Assembly: GCA_963840725.1 (NCBI GenBank) | Contig: CAWIZY010000016.1 | Location: 372,001 to 436,000, forward strand | From: CAVWDU01 sp963840725 | Lineage (GTDB): Bacteria; Pseudomonadota; Gammaproteobacteria; Pseudomonadales; Halieaceae | Length of the DNA: 64,000 nt | Reading direction: 5' to 3' | In this document: positions 36,276 to 45,217 of the stretch, in pieces | How the letters are laid out: each line of letters starts with the position of its first letter | How positions within the stretch are numbered: position 1 is the first letter of the stretch | Notes under the pieces: generated by a model | Database searches by the model: none | Told to the model about the DNA's origin: nothing | What the model saw: the letters and a program-made list of their open reading frames with translations, nothing else | Program-made: the position numbers and the translations under genes

Positions 36276-37805
36276 TTGCCGCGAAGGACTTCCGGGACCT
36301 TGAGGTTTTCGTCGCTGGCAACATTTGCCGTTCAGATATATATCGCCCTGGCCGGGCTGCTGCTGGCACCGCTGTACCTGCATCTGCTTGGCAAGGAGCC
36401 CTTCGGCCTGGTTGGTATCTCCATACTTCTCCAATCGGCTTTACAGCTGCTCGATGTCGGTATGACCCCGACAATCATCAGGGAAGTCGCGCTGCTCAAT
36501 GCCGGAGCCCAGGACCGGGGTGCGACCGCCGCCCGAATAAAGACTATCAGAAGGCTTTTCTATTGTGGGGGCGCTTTGATAGTGCTAGTCCTGCTGCCAC
36601 TCTCTGGGTGGCTAGCCGAGTACTGGCTGAACTACGCTGAACTGGACTACGCCACGGTAAGATATTGTATTGTCGCAATGGGCGTCGCAGCGCTCATGCG
36701 TTGGTGCACTGGTATCTCGCGAGGCACCCTCATCGGGTTTGAGCGACACAATGCTCTCAATACCATTAATATTGTCATTGCCACACTCAGGTATCTTGGT
36801 GTAATTCCAGTGCTGTACTTCCTCGATTCTTCCGTAAGCACATTTTTCAGCTACCAATTGCTCATCGGTGCTGGCGAATTCTGGGTATTTTACACTAGCG
36901 CAAACCGCGTGCTTCCCTTGCACCCGGAAACACCTGCGAATATCAGGCTGAATTTTGGCTATTTGTGGCCGCTGGCCTCACAGGTGGCTGCGCTCTCGGC
37001 AATCTGGATAACCGTAACCCAGATCGACAAACTGATCCTGTCAGTCACCCTGCCTCTATCGGAGTACGCTGTATTTACCTTGGCAGTACTGGCGGCAAAC
37101 AGCCTCACTCTTTTAATACCTGCCATGCAGCAGGTGATTCAGCCGCGGCTGACAATTCTGACGTCAGACGGCAGTCAGGCAAAGCGCGAATTGTTCTACA
37201 GCACGGCTACCCAGGTCATTACACTCCTGTGCGCTGCAGCAGCCGGAGCAATGGCAGTTCATGGGAAATTTATCCTGGAAATCTGGGTGGGTGATGAAGC
37301 GATTGCCACCCCAGCCGCCCGCATATTAGCCTGGTATGCCCTGGCGAACGTCGTGGCCATTGTGCTAACACTGCCATTCATGCTCCAGTTCGCCTTCGGC
37401 AAGCTTAAACTCCATCTGATCGGTAATCTCATCCAGCTCGCGATTCTAATACCTTGCCTGGTTATGACCGCGCTGTCCTCGGGCGCCAGCTATACAGGGA
37501 TGGTTTACCTGGTGGCCAGACTGCTGTTCATCGTCGTCTGGGTACCTATGATTCATGCCAGATTTGCGCCCTCTTTAAAGTGGAAGTGGACTCTGAGGGA
37601 TGTACTATTACCAGCGTGTACAGTAGTCTTAGTCATCTGGGCCCTAGATATTGCCGTTCCAACTGGTCACGGATGGGCGGGGAATTTCGTATTCATCGGT
37701 GCCAGCGTAGTCATTTCGATTGCGCTAGGGTCGCTCACCAACACAGAGAGCAGAAAGCTGTTAACCACGTGGCTGAGGAATATTCAAAAAGCGCGCGCCC
37801 GATAA
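36276..37805 (+). CDS. Polysaccharide flippase (Wzx/MATE-like)
   Basis: The roughly 509-residue protein is almost entirely hydrophobic, with twelve to fourteen predicted helices, and starts with the pattern of the polysaccharide transporter family (TFAVQIYIALAGLLLAPLYL, then LLGKEPFGLVGI). It probably moves lipid-linked glycan across the inner membrane. No ATG fits; TTG at 36276 or 36300 are candidates, both with only modest ribosome sites. The following glycosyltransferase start overlaps its 3' end. Confidence 0.85.
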   Translation: MPRRTSGTLRFSSLATFAVQIYIALAGLLLAPLYLHLLGKEPFGLVGISILLQSALQLLDVGMTPTIIREVALLNAGAQDRGATAARIKTIRRLFYCGGALIVLVLLPLSGWLAEYWLNYAELDYATVRYCIVAMGVAALMRWCTGISRGTLIGFERHNALNTINIVIATLRYLGVIPVLYFLDSSVSTFFSYQLLIGAGEFWVFYTSANRVLPLHPETPANIRLNFGYLWPLASQVAALSAIWITVTQIDKLILSVTLPLSEYAVFTLAVLAANSLTLLIPAMQQVIQPRLTILTSDGSQAKRELFYSTATQVITLLCAAAAGAMAVHGKFILEIWVGDEAIATPAARILAWYALANVVAIVLTLPFMLQFAFGKLKLHLIGNLIQLAILIPCLVMTALSSGASYTGMVYLVARLLFIVVWVPMIHARFAPSLKWKWTLRDVLLPACTVVLVIWALDIAVPTGHGWAGNFVFIGASVVISIALGSLTNTESRKLLTTWLRNIQKARAR

Positions 37806-38749
37806 TTTCTGTCTGCATCGTCAGTTACAACCACGAGAAATTCATCGAGCAGTCTATACGATCGGCACTGGACCAGCGGGGAGACTTCCGGTTGGAGATC
37901 TTGGTTGGCGTAGATCTGTCCACTGATCGCACCGCAATGATAGTCAAGCAACTAGCTGACAAACACCCCGATACAATACGATCCTTCATTAGCACTGAGC
38001 GTATTGGCTTTGGCTCAACAAACTATCAATCACTACTTTCGAGAGTTACTGGTCAATATATCACACATCTTGATGGAGACGACTACTGGCATCCAGGCAA
38101 ACTGCAGCACCAGCTTGATTTCATGCTGGCGCACCCCGAATGCACTTCCGTCTACACCAACGCGGAGGTGGTCGACAGCCAGGGACGCCGAACAGGTATT
38201 TTCAACAACAGGCAGCCACCAACTTTTCAGCTTACCTACCTGTTGGAACGCGGTAGCTTCCTTCCTCAGAGTTCGATGATGTATCGCGCCGAGATGCTGT
38301 GCCATGTCGGGGCGATCACACCTCCCTACATCGACTATCATTTCAGCCTGAGGTTGGCCATGGAAGGGGACGTGGGCTACATCAATCATGCGCTCATCGG
38401 CTACCGGGGGGACACAACGCACTCTGTCAGACGCAGTATGAATGAACACCTGCGCCGGCAGACCTGGCGGGCGATCTGCTCACTTAGAAGCGAGGATGTC
38501 TCGAAGAATTCGATGCTAAAAGCCAAGTCAGAATTTTTGCGATCGACATTTTTCAAGTCTGTGAGACTGCGACAGCCCGGCCTATTCGCGCCATGGTGGA
38601 GCGAGGTCGCTGATTCAGTGGACGGTTCAACAATCGGCCTGCTGGCACTGACACTACGGGCAATAGTGCGGCAGGGCAGCCTGGAAATCTGGTCGCACCT
38701 TTGCTCTGCTTCTGATCTTTCGCGGGGTCGGGTTTATTATCGGCGCTGA
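37769..38749 (+). CDS. Family 2 glycosyltransferase
   Basis: From a GTG at 37769 the protein is 326 residues and enters the GT2 fold directly: IISVCIVSYNHEKFIEQSIR (nucleotide-binding strand), VDLSTDRT, and the DxD-type HLDGDDYWHPGKL at about residue 95. The frame is open further upstream, but that is flippase sequence in another frame. The donor and acceptor sugars are unknown. No membrane helix is evident, so it works at the inner face of the membrane on lipid-linked intermediates. Confidence 0.87.
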   Translation: MAEEYSKSARPIISVCIVSYNHEKFIEQSIRSALDQRGDFRLEILVGVDLSTDRTAMIVKQLADKHPDTIRSFISTERIGFGSTNYQSLLSRVTGQYITHLDGDDYWHPGKLQHQLDFMLAHPECTSVYTNAEVVDSQGRRTGIFNNRQPPTFQLTYLLERGSFLPQSSMMYRAEMLCHVGAITPPYIDYHFSLRLAMEGDVGYINHALIGYRGDTTHSVRRSMNEHLRRQTWRAICSLRSEDVSKNSMLKAKSEFLRSTFFKSVRLRQPGLFAPWWSEVADSVDGSTIGLLALTLRAIVRQGSLEIWSHLCSASDLSRGRVYYRR

Positions 38750-38776
38750 AGCATCTAGGCATCAAAGAGGGAATTT

Positions 38777-39613
38777 TTGAATATTCAAACTTTTGGGAAA
38801 GTAATGCGTGCTGCAGTATCGCGTTACAGCTTTGGACGCCGACGATTTTGCATCAGCTGTGAGAGGCGCTGCCGTTCATTCCTGCCCTATCGTGGCGGAG
38901 AAAAGACACGCCCATCCCTTGTCCGGACTCTGCAAGTAGTGGGCAGCGATGTGGAAAACTTTGAGTGCCCCTGGTGCGGCTCAACCGACAGGGAAAGACA
39001 CTTGTTACTGTACCTTTCGGCCCATTCAGCGTTTGCGGACATGCGGGAATGGACGGTGGTTCATTTCGCACCTGAGCGCAATTTCTCCGCGCATTTGCTT
39101 GGAATGGGTTTGAGATCCTATCTGAAGTGCGACCTGCTCCCAACGGCTAACGATGTGGAGCGGGTCGACATCACTGCGATGCCCTTCGCGGACCAATCCG
39201 TCAACCTGCTTATAGCCAATCACGTCCTGGAGCATGTTGCGGATGACCATGATGCGACCCAGGAGATTTTCCGCGTCCTTGCACCCGGAGGCTATGCAAT
39301 TCTGCAAACGCCCTTCAGTCCTGTACTCCAGCACACCTGGTCAGACCCTGGCATTACCTCAGCGGCGATGCGGCTTCAGGCGCACGGTCAGGAAGATCAT
39401 GTTAGAACCTTCGGGGAAGATATATACTCACGCATAGAGGAATCCGGACTAAGCAACGCGGTGAGTACACACCAGCAACTGCTGCCGGATTATGACCCAA
39501 AGTACTATGGAGTTAACATTAACGAGCCTTTTTTTTTGTTCCAGCGCCGCGATAATCTTGCGCCTAGACCACCGGTCAATGCTGTGCTTCAAGACGAGAC
39601 ACCACACTCCTGA
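38777..39613 (+). CDS. SAM-dependent methyltransferase with N-terminal zinc ribbon
   Basis: The 278-residue protein begins at TTG 38777, with GAGGGA at good spacing. Residues about 20-65 have paired cysteines (FCISCERRCR, ECPWCGSTDRER), a zinc-ribbon found in surface-glycan methyltransferases. A class I methyltransferase fold follows, with VVHFAPERNFSAHLLGMG, CDLLPTANDVERVDITAMPF and IANHVLEHVADD. It likely methylates a sugar or terminates chain growth. It is the last gene of the inserted glycan block; xseB starts 46 bases later. Confidence 0.85.
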   Translation: MNIQTFGKVMRAAVSRYSFGRRRFCISCERRCRSFLPYRGGEKTRPSLVRTLQVVGSDVENFECPWCGSTDRERHLLLYLSAHSAFADMREWTVVHFAPERNFSAHLLGMGLRSYLKCDLLPTANDVERVDITAMPFADQSVNLLIANHVLEHVADDHDATQEIFRVLAPGGYAILQTPFSPVLQHTWSDPGITSAAMRLQAHGQEDHVRTFGEDIYSRIEESGLSNAVSTHQQLLPDYDPKYYGVNINEPFFLFQRRDNLAPRPPVNAVLQDETPHS

Positions 39614-39659
39614 CCCGCCAGTGAAAAACAGCTCTCAGCAACGTGGCAAACACACAAAT

Positions 39660-39920
39660 ATGACAAAACCGACAGTTAAGTCAAAGACCTGGTCCTACGA
39701 AGAATCACTAGATAAGTTACAGAGGCTCGTGGAGACGCTGGAATCTGGCGAGTTGAGTCTGGAGGACTCCATGACAGCCTTCGAAGACGGCATCAGACTG
39801 ACCCGCGAGGCTCAAAAAGCCCTTGCGGAAGCAGAACAGAAGGTGCAGCTACTGACTGCGGGAGAGAACGGCCCGGAGTCAACACCGATGACGCTGGATA
39901 CTGAAGATCCCGACTCTTGA
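39660..39920 (+). CDS. xseB: Exodeoxyribonuclease VII small subunit
   Basis: The 86-residue helical protein has the XseB signature SYEESLDKLQRLVETLESGE followed by LSLEDSMTAFEDGIRL. It forms a complex with XseA to degrade single-stranded DNA from both ends. The ATG at 39660 is chosen over upstream in-frame positions because it gives the family length; the 3' end overlaps the ispA TTG start by four bases, the usual xseB-ispA coupling. Confidence 0.95.
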   Translation: MTKPTVKSKTWSYEESLDKLQRLVETLESGELSLEDSMTAFEDGIRLTREAQKALAEAEQKVQLLTAGENGPESTPMTLDTEDPDS

Positions 39921-40822
39921 GCGAAGCATTCAAAGCCTTTCAGAAACACTGCCGGCAGCGCTGCGAAGCCCTGTTGCCCACCCTTCTGGACAGCGGCGAC
40001 GAAGCGGCAGAGCCCGCTCTCGAGCGGCTGTCGGAGGCCAGCCGCTATTCCCTGCTCAACGGGGGCAAACGGATCAGGCCTATGCTGGTCTATGCAGCGG
40101 GGCGGGCCGCAAACCCCCAGGGGCCTGATGAGCACCTGGACTACCCCGCTTGTGCGATGGAAATGATCCATGTTTACTCGCTGGTGCACGACGATCTCCC
40201 AGCCATGGATGACGATGATCTGCGTCGCGGCAAGCCCAGCTGCCATCGCGCCTTCGATGACGCCACGGCCATACTGGTTGGAGACGGGCTGCAAGCTCGC
40301 GCGTTCGAATTGCTCAGCGATGCCCCCGGGCTGGACGCCGCACAGCGCATCGCCATGGTTAAGCTGCTGGCCGGCGCAGCCGGTTGTCAGGGCATGGTCG
40401 GTGGCCAGGCCATTGACATGGCCGCCACCAACCGGGATATCAGCCTGGAAGCGCTGGCGGCGATGCATCGCCTCAAAACCGGGGCGCTTATCCGCGCGGC
40501 GCTAGCGCTGGGCGGCGTCGCCGCCGGCGCCGACCAGCCACGACTGCGCGCGCTGGATGCTTACGGCAGCTGTATCGGCCTGGCGTTTCAGATAGTCGAT
40601 GACATCCTCGATGTAGAGGAAAACACCGCCACCCTGGGTAAGACCGGGGGTAAGGACGACCAGGCCAACAAATCGACCTACGTAAAGTTGATGGGGCTGG
40701 AGGGCGCCAAGGCGCGCTCCAGGGAATTGCAGCGAGAAGCTCATCAAATCCTGCACGCTTTTGGCGACTCGGCCGATCGGCTGCGCGACCTGGCGGATTA
40801 CATCGTGGAACGCCGACACTAG
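39917..40822 (+). CDS. ispA: Farnesyl diphosphate synthase
   Basis: IspA condenses IPP with DMAPP and GPP to make farnesyl diphosphate for quinones and undecaprenyl carriers. The 301-residue all-helical protein has both aspartate-rich motifs, LVHDDLPAMDDDDLRRG and FQIVDDILDVEE, and GGKRIRPMLVYAAGR. It starts with TTG overlapping the xseB stop. Its stop overlaps the convergent ribA stop by four bases, so the two genes share terminator sequence or none. Confidence 0.96.
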   Translation: MSEAFKAFQKHCRQRCEALLPTLLDSGDEAAEPALERLSEASRYSLLNGGKRIRPMLVYAAGRAANPQGPDEHLDYPACAMEMIHVYSLVHDDLPAMDDDDLRRGKPSCHRAFDDATAILVGDGLQARAFELLSDAPGLDAAQRIAMVKLLAGAAGCQGMVGGQAIDMAATNRDISLEALAAMHRLKTGALIRAALALGGVAAGADQPRLRALDAYGSCIGLAFQIVDDILDVEENTATLGKTGGKDDQANKSTYVKLMGLEGAKARSRELQREAHQILHAFGDSADRLRDLADYIVERRH

Positions 40823-41427
40823 TCTCCCGGCATGTGCCCGAGCTTGCCCACCTTGGTGCTGAGATACTTTTCGTTGTGCGGATTGCTGCCGGTATGGAGG
40901 GGAATTCGCTCCGTGACCTCAACGCTGTGCTCTTGCAGTGCGGAGACCTTGCGCGGATTATTGGTCATCAGGCGAACCGCGGTGATATTGAGGTGGCGCA
41001 GCATGGGGCCCAGCAGGCTGTAGTCGCGCATGTCCGCGCCGAATCCCAACTGCTCATTGGCCTCCACAGTGTCTGCTCCTGCATCTTGCAAGCGGTAGGC
41101 CTTGATCTTGTTCAACAGTCCGATGCCGCGGCCTTCCTGGCGAAGATAAAACAACGCGCCCCGGCCCTCCTCGGCTATTGCCTGCATCGCGGCTCGAAGC
41201 TGGTTGCCACAATCACAGCGAATGCTGAACAGGGCGTCGCCCGTAAGGCATTCCGAATGGATCCGTGTCAGCACCGGCCCACCGCTGCTCACATCGCCGA
41301 GCGTGAGCACTACATGCTCCTTGTTGTGTTCGACATCCTCGAAACCGTGCATATCGAATACGCCCCACTCGGTAGGTAGGCGCGAAGATTCTACGTAGCG
41401 TGTAATCACCCGATGAGTCCGTGACAA
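40819..41427 (-). CDS. ribA: GTP cyclohydrolase II
   Basis: RibA opens the imidazole ring of GTP in the first step of riboflavin synthesis. The protein (about 202 residues) keeps the zinc cysteines in SECLTGDALFSIRCDCG, the YLRQEGRGIGLLNKIKAY active-site loop and LTNNPRK-type LMTNNPRKVSAL. The frame starts at TTG 41427; a GTG at 41409 (VITRYVESSRLPTEWG) also fits the family start. Its activity matters because the RibBA protein encoded at 44026-45195 lacks the zinc cysteines. Confidence 0.95.
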   Translation of the reverse strand: MSRTHRVITRYVESSRLPTEWGVFDMHGFEDVEHNKEHVVLTLGDVSSGGPVLTRIHSECLTGDALFSIRCDCGNQLRAAMQAIAEEGRGALFYLRQEGRGIGLLNKIKAYRLQDAGADTVEANEQLGFGADMRDYSLLGPMLRHLNITAVRLMTNNPRKVSALQEHSVEVTERIPLHTGSNPHNEKYLSTKVGKLGHMPGD

Positions 41428-41475
41428 AAAAGTCCGCTATTCTACCAGTAATGCCCAAACTGGTGCGAGCATGAC

Positions 41476-41958
41476 TCAGTGCAGCAGCCACAGCGCGAGA
41501 TGCAGTGTGCCGCAGGCCATCAGACCGGCCAGCCAGTCGTCGGCCATAATGCCCAGGCCGCCCTCTACGCGCCGGTCCAGCCAGCTCACCGGCCAGGGCT
41601 TGGCGATATCAAAAATGCGAAAAACGAAAAAACCGATAACAATCCACAGCCAGTCAAAAGGCACCGCCCACATCGTGATCCAGTAACCGACAAATTCATC
41701 CCAGACAATACCGCCATGGTCGTGCACCCCGAGATGGCGGCTGGCGGCACCGCAAATACCGATGCCAGCCAGCGCTGCCAGCAGCAGGATCAGCGAGTAC
41801 AAGGGCAAGCCCAATTGCATCATCAGGCAATAGAGCGGCACGGCGGCCAGAGTGCCGATGGTACCCGGCGCCCAGGGCGACAGACCGCTGCCGAACCCAA
41901 AGGCCAGAAACTGCACCGGGTCCGAAAAGGGTGTCGGTTTGCGCGGCCCCTCACTCAT
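41476..41958 (-). CDS. pgpA: Phosphatidylglycerophosphatase A
   Basis: PgpA dephosphorylates phosphatidylglycerol phosphate in the inner membrane. The 160-residue protein has three to four membrane helices, the N-terminal FGSGLSPWAPGTIGTLAAVP motif, and WDEFVGYWITMWAVP with the conserved acidic residues. It lies at the end of the thiL-pgpA run, as in many gammaproteobacteria, 124 bases after thiL. Confidence 0.93.
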   Translation of the reverse strand: MSEGPRKPTPFSDPVQFLAFGFGSGLSPWAPGTIGTLAAVPLYCLMMQLGLPLYSLILLLAALAGIGICGAASRHLGVHDHGGIVWDEFVGYWITMWAVPFDWLWIVIGFFVFRIFDIAKPWPVSWLDRRVEGGLGIMADDWLAGLMACGTLHLALWLLH

Positions 41959-42082
41959 CTGTGTGTCATCCTCTATTACTCACCACCGCTTTATTACCTG
42001 CCACCGGTTCCGCTCCGGATAATGGGCGGGTCCCGGTTTTTTGCCTCTGATCCGCAAGCGCAGATTATACGCCTCCGGAATC

Positions 42083-43108
42083 TCAAAAATGCCGATAGCC
42101 GCCCGCGTTGTCAAAATCCTTGTCAAAATCCCTGCCACAATCCACTCCAGCGCCCTCGCAGACTTCGCCAATTCGCGTGCAGCCCACGGGGGCAGTCTCT
42201 CCCGCCGGCAAAGTGAAGCAGAGCTGATAATCATCGCCACCGGATAATGCCCAACCCAGAGCGGTATCTCGCCGCGCATGACTGGCCAGAGCGGGCGACA
42301 GCGGCAACTGCGCCGGGTCTATACACATGCACACACCGCTGGCGTCGGCAATGTGTCCCGCATCCGCGATCAGTCCATCGGAGATGTCTATAGCCGCCGT
42401 GGCCAGGCCCAGCAGTTGCCGCCCGAGATCCAACTGCGCGAGCGGACGGTAAAAGCGCTGATCGAGATAATCCAGGTGTTCACTGTCCGCCTCCCACTCA
42501 CCGTTGTAGACAGCCAGCGCAGCGGCGGCGTCACCTAAGGGCCCGGAGACAAAGACCCCATCCCCTACCTTGGCACCCGATCGCAGCAAGCCCTGGCCCG
42601 CGGGCAATGTGCCAAAAACCTGCACGCTAATGGTGAGCGGGCCGCGCGTGGTATCTCCCCCAACCAGGGGCAACTGACAGGCACTTGCCGCCGCACCCAC
42701 ACCCTGACTGAACGCGTGCAGCCACAATTCATCGGCCGCCGGCATAGTCAATGCGAGTGACATGCCCAGCGGCGCGGCACCCATGGCCGCCAGATCACTG
42801 GCGGCAACCGCCACGGCGCGAAAGCCAATATCCTCCGGAAAAGCCTGCAGCGGAAAATGCACCCCCTCAACGAGGGTATCCACCGAGACAGCCAGACGCT
42901 GGTCAGTCGGCAGGCGCAGTATCGCGCAGTCATCGCCAAGGCCGAGTTCAACCCGGTCACCAGCACCCAGGCCGGAGAAATAGCGGTAGATCAGCGCGAA
43001 TTCGTCTACGGCAGGCACCCCTGCGGCAGGCACCCCTGCGGCAGGCACCCCTGCGGCAGGGGGACTCCCGTTATCGCCGCTATCGACGGGACCGCCTCGC
43101 GCGGACAT
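42083..43108 (-). CDS. thiL: Thiamine-monophosphate kinase with repeat-bearing N-terminus
   Basis: ThiL phosphorylates thiamine monophosphate to the active diphosphate. The 341-residue protein has the ATP-binding GLGDDCAIL, GDTTRGPLTISVQVFG and DISDGLIADAGHIA motifs. The ATG overlaps the nusB stop by one base. Residues about 18-32 are three copies of AAGVP encoded by a 15-bp DNA repeat, placed between the start and the family N-terminus (VDEFALIYRYF), so the enzyme has an unusual Ala/Gly/Pro-rich leader of about 35 residues. Confidence 0.93.
   Translation of the reverse strand: MSARGGPVDSGDNGSPPAAGVPAAGVPAAGVPAVDEFALIYRYFSGLGAGDRVELGLGDDCAILRLPTDQRLAVSVDTLVEGVHFPLQAFPEDIGFRAVAVAASDLAAMGAAPLGMSLALTMPAADELWLHAFSQGVGAAASACQLPLVGGDTTRGPLTISVQVFGTLPAGQGLLRSGAKVGDGVFVSGPLGDAAAALAVYNGEWEADSEHLDYLDQRFYRPLAQLDLGRQLLGLATAAIDISDGLIADAGHIADASGVCMCIDPAQLPLSPALASHARRDTALGWALSGGDDYQLCFTLPAGETAPVGCTRIGEVCEGAGVDCGRDFDKDFDNAGGYRHF
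43011..43061. repeat. 15-bp tandem repeat within thiL 5' end
   Basis: Three perfect copies of GCAGGCACCCCTGCG (43011-43025, 43026-43040, 43041-43055) and a six-base partial copy. The unit is a multiple of three, so gain or loss of copies keeps the thiL frame and only lengthens or shortens an AAGVP peptide repeat. Confidence 0.95.
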
Positions 43109-43560
43109 CAGCGAGTGGCGCCGACTTCCGCCTGCCGCAGCTGCCGGGCAGCCTTGTCGAGCACGCCATTGATGTATTTGTGGCCGTCGGTTGCGCCGAA
43201 CTTTTTCGCCAGCGCCACCGCTTCATTGATAACCACTTTATAGGGGACATCGATCCGCTCGGTCAGCTCAAAAACGCCCATCCGCAGCAGCGTTCTCTCA
43301 ATCGGGTCGAGCGTCTCTATCGAGCGATCCAATAACGGCACCAGGACGGCCTCGAGTTCATCGACCTGCGCCGGTACGCCGTGCAACAGGGCCTGAAAAT
43401 ACGCGAGATCCACGTTTTTGAAGTCGTAGTCGTCGCGAAATTCGCCCTCAATAGCGCTCAGGGGCGCGTCAGCCATATGCCACTGGTACAGGGCCTGCAT
43501 ACCGTAGTGACGCGCCTTGCGTCGCTCCGCTGCCAGCGTGTTGTGGGGGGGTTTGCTCAC
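43108..43560 (-). CDS. nusB: Transcription antitermination factor NusB
   Basis: NusB binds boxA RNA with NusE (S10) and supports antitermination in rRNA operons. From GTG 43560, overlapping the ribH stop by four bases, the protein is 150 residues: RRKARHYGMQALYQWHMA, LDRSIETLDPIERTLLRMG and YKVVINEAVALAKKFGATDG are all intact. The frame extends upstream but over ribH, with no family match. Confidence 0.95.
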   Translation of the reverse strand: MSKPPHNTLAAERRKARHYGMQALYQWHMADAPLSAIEGEFRDDYDFKNVDLAYFQALLHGVPAQVDELEAVLVPLLDRSIETLDPIERTLLRMGVFELTERIDVPYKVVINEAVALAKKFGATDGHKYINGVLDKAARQLRQAEVGATR

Positions 43561-44033
43561 TCGGCTATCCGGCCCAGCAAACTGACCATCTCCAGTGCGG
43601 AACCAGCCGCCTCGGCGCCCTTGTTGCCGGCCTTGGTCCCCGCTCGCTCCACTGCCTGCTCGATGGAGTCCACCGTCAACACACCGAAGGCGATCGGAAT
43701 ACCGTATTCCATGGTGACCTGAGCGATACCCTTGGTGCATTCGCCCGCCACATAATCGAAATGTGGCGTACCCCCGCGAATAACGGCACCCAGAGCGATA
43801 ATGGCGTCAACGCCGCCTTTCTCGGCCAGTTTTTTGCACACCAGCGGGATCTCGAACGCGCCCGGGGCTCTCACCACGGTAATCTGCTGGTCCCCAACAC
43901 CATGACGGCGAAGCGTATCCAGCGCCCCATCGAGCAGATGCTCAACCACAAAGCTGTTCCACCGGCCGACGACCAGCGCGTAGTTGCCCTTGCCGCCGAC
44001 CAGGTCGCCTTCAACGGTGTGAATATCAGTCAT
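43557..44033 (-). CDS. ribH: 6,7-dimethyl-8-ribityllumazine synthase
   Basis: RibH joins the ribityl-pyrimidine with dihydroxybutanone phosphate to make lumazine, the substrate of RibE. The 158-residue protein has the conserved RWNSFVVEHLLDGA, the VRAPGAFEIPLVCKKLA loop and the catalytic histidine in GGTPHFDYVAGE. It overlaps ribBA by eight bases at its start and nusB by four at its end. Confidence 0.96.
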   Translation of the reverse strand: MTDIHTVEGDLVGGKGNYALVVGRWNSFVVEHLLDGALDTLRRHGVGDQQITVVRAPGAFEIPLVCKKLAEKGGVDAIIALGAVIRGGTPHFDYVAGECTKGIAQVTMEYGIPIAFGVLTVDSIEQAVERAGTKAGNKGAEAAGSALEMVSLLGRIAE

Positions 44034-45195
44034 TACCTACATCCTTTGTCTCATGGGTGACCACAGAGGCTGGCGGGGTGGCCGCCCAGGCTCCCGGATC
44101 CTCGAATTCCATCACTTCCAGGTCAAAACCGGAAATCGCATTGTACTTCATAGGTGCACCCATAAGGCGCATTTTTCCAACCCCGAGATCGCGTAAAATC
44201 TGCGAACCCAGCCCGACCGTATTATAGGTATCGGAGGCTCGAGACTGACCGGGCGGCTGATTCCCCAGCGCAATATCGATACTGTTGAGCAACTGCTCAC
44301 TGCTTTCACTGCGTTGCAGCAGGACGATAACGCCCTGCGAGCAGCCGGCCAGAGCCGCCAGGCATTTGCCGATACCCCAGGTGGGGTGATCGGCTATTTC
44401 TGTGGTGAGCAGGTCACGCAGGGCAGACTGGGCATGAACGCGCACCAGGGTGGGCTGGTCCCGGCGGATCGCGCCTTTGGAAACTGCGAGATGCAGGCCT
44501 CCGGTGGTCTGGTCACGGTAGGCGGTCAGCTTGAACACCCCATAGGCCGTCGTGATGTCCCCTTCCCGCACCCGGCGAATCGTCCGCTCGTTTACCATTC
44601 TGAAGTGGATCAGATCGGTGATGGCGCCGATTTTCAGCTCATGGCGTGCCGCGAACTCAGCCAGGGCCGGGCCATCGGCCAGGAAGCCCTCCGGGGTGAG
44701 AATGTCCGCGATAACCGCGGCCGGCAGCAAGCCCGCCAGTCGGGCGTAATCACTGGCAGCCTCGGTATGACCCGCCCGGGTCAGAACGCCCCCGGGTACG
44801 GCCTCAAGCGGGAATATATGTCCCGGCTGGACGATATCCGCGGGTACCGCATGCGGTGCCACCGCAGCCCGCACAGTGCGCGCGCGATCAGCCGCCGAAA
44901 TACCGGTGTCGATTCCCTCAGCGGCCTCGATAGAGAGGGTAAAATTGGGCTTTTCCCCGCTCCCGCCGTCCACCATGGGCGGCAGATCGAGTTGACGGCA
45001 GCGCTCACTGGTCAGAGCCAGACACACCAGGCCGCGCACCTGTCGCGCCATAAAATTGATCTGCTGCGTGTCGGCGTGCTCTGCCGCCACCATCACCACG
45101 CCCTCGTTGTGGTTGTCTGCGTCATCGTCCACCAGCACAACCATACGCCCCTGGCGCAGGTCGCTGATCAGTTCATCTACTGTATTAACTTGCAT
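44026..45195 (-). CDS. ribBA: RibBA-like protein with altered active sites
   Basis: The 389-residue protein (ATG at 45195, MQVNTVDELISDLRQG) is a DHBP synthase domain (about 1-205) fused to a GTP cyclohydrolase II-like domain (about 210-375). The second half has no zinc cysteines (VRVHAQSALRDLLTTEI), which is common in gammaproteobacteria that carry a separate RibA. More unusually, the first half departs from the near-invariant acidic loop DDEDRENEGD: it reads DDDADNHNEGV, with the catalytic Arg-Glu pair replaced by Asn-His. The late catalytic glutamate (VLCEL in E. coli) is VIADI here, although GHTEA is kept. It sits in the normal riboflavin operon position. Whether it still makes dihydroxybutanone phosphate is doubtful. 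Confidence 0.9.
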   Translation of the reverse strand: MQVNTVDELISDLRQGRMVVLVDDDADNHNEGVVMVAAEHADTQQINFMARQVRGLVCLALTSERCRQLDLPPMVDGGSGEKPNFTLSIEAAEGIDTGISAADRARTVRAAVAPHAVPADIVQPGHIFPLEAVPGGVLTRAGHTEAASDYARLAGLLPAAVIADILTPEGFLADGPALAEFAARHELKIGAITDLIHFRMVNERTIRRVREGDITTAYGVFKLTAYRDQTTGGLHLAVSKGAIRRDQPTLVRVHAQSALRDLLTTEIADHPTWGIGKCLAALAGCSQGVIVLLQRSESSEQLLNSIDIALGNQPPGQSRASDTYNTVGLGSQILRDLGVGKMRLMGAPMKYNAISGFDLEVMEFEDPGAWAATPPASVVTHETKDVGND

Positions 45196-45217
45196 AGCGT
45201 GGTTCCCGGGGGAGCGT

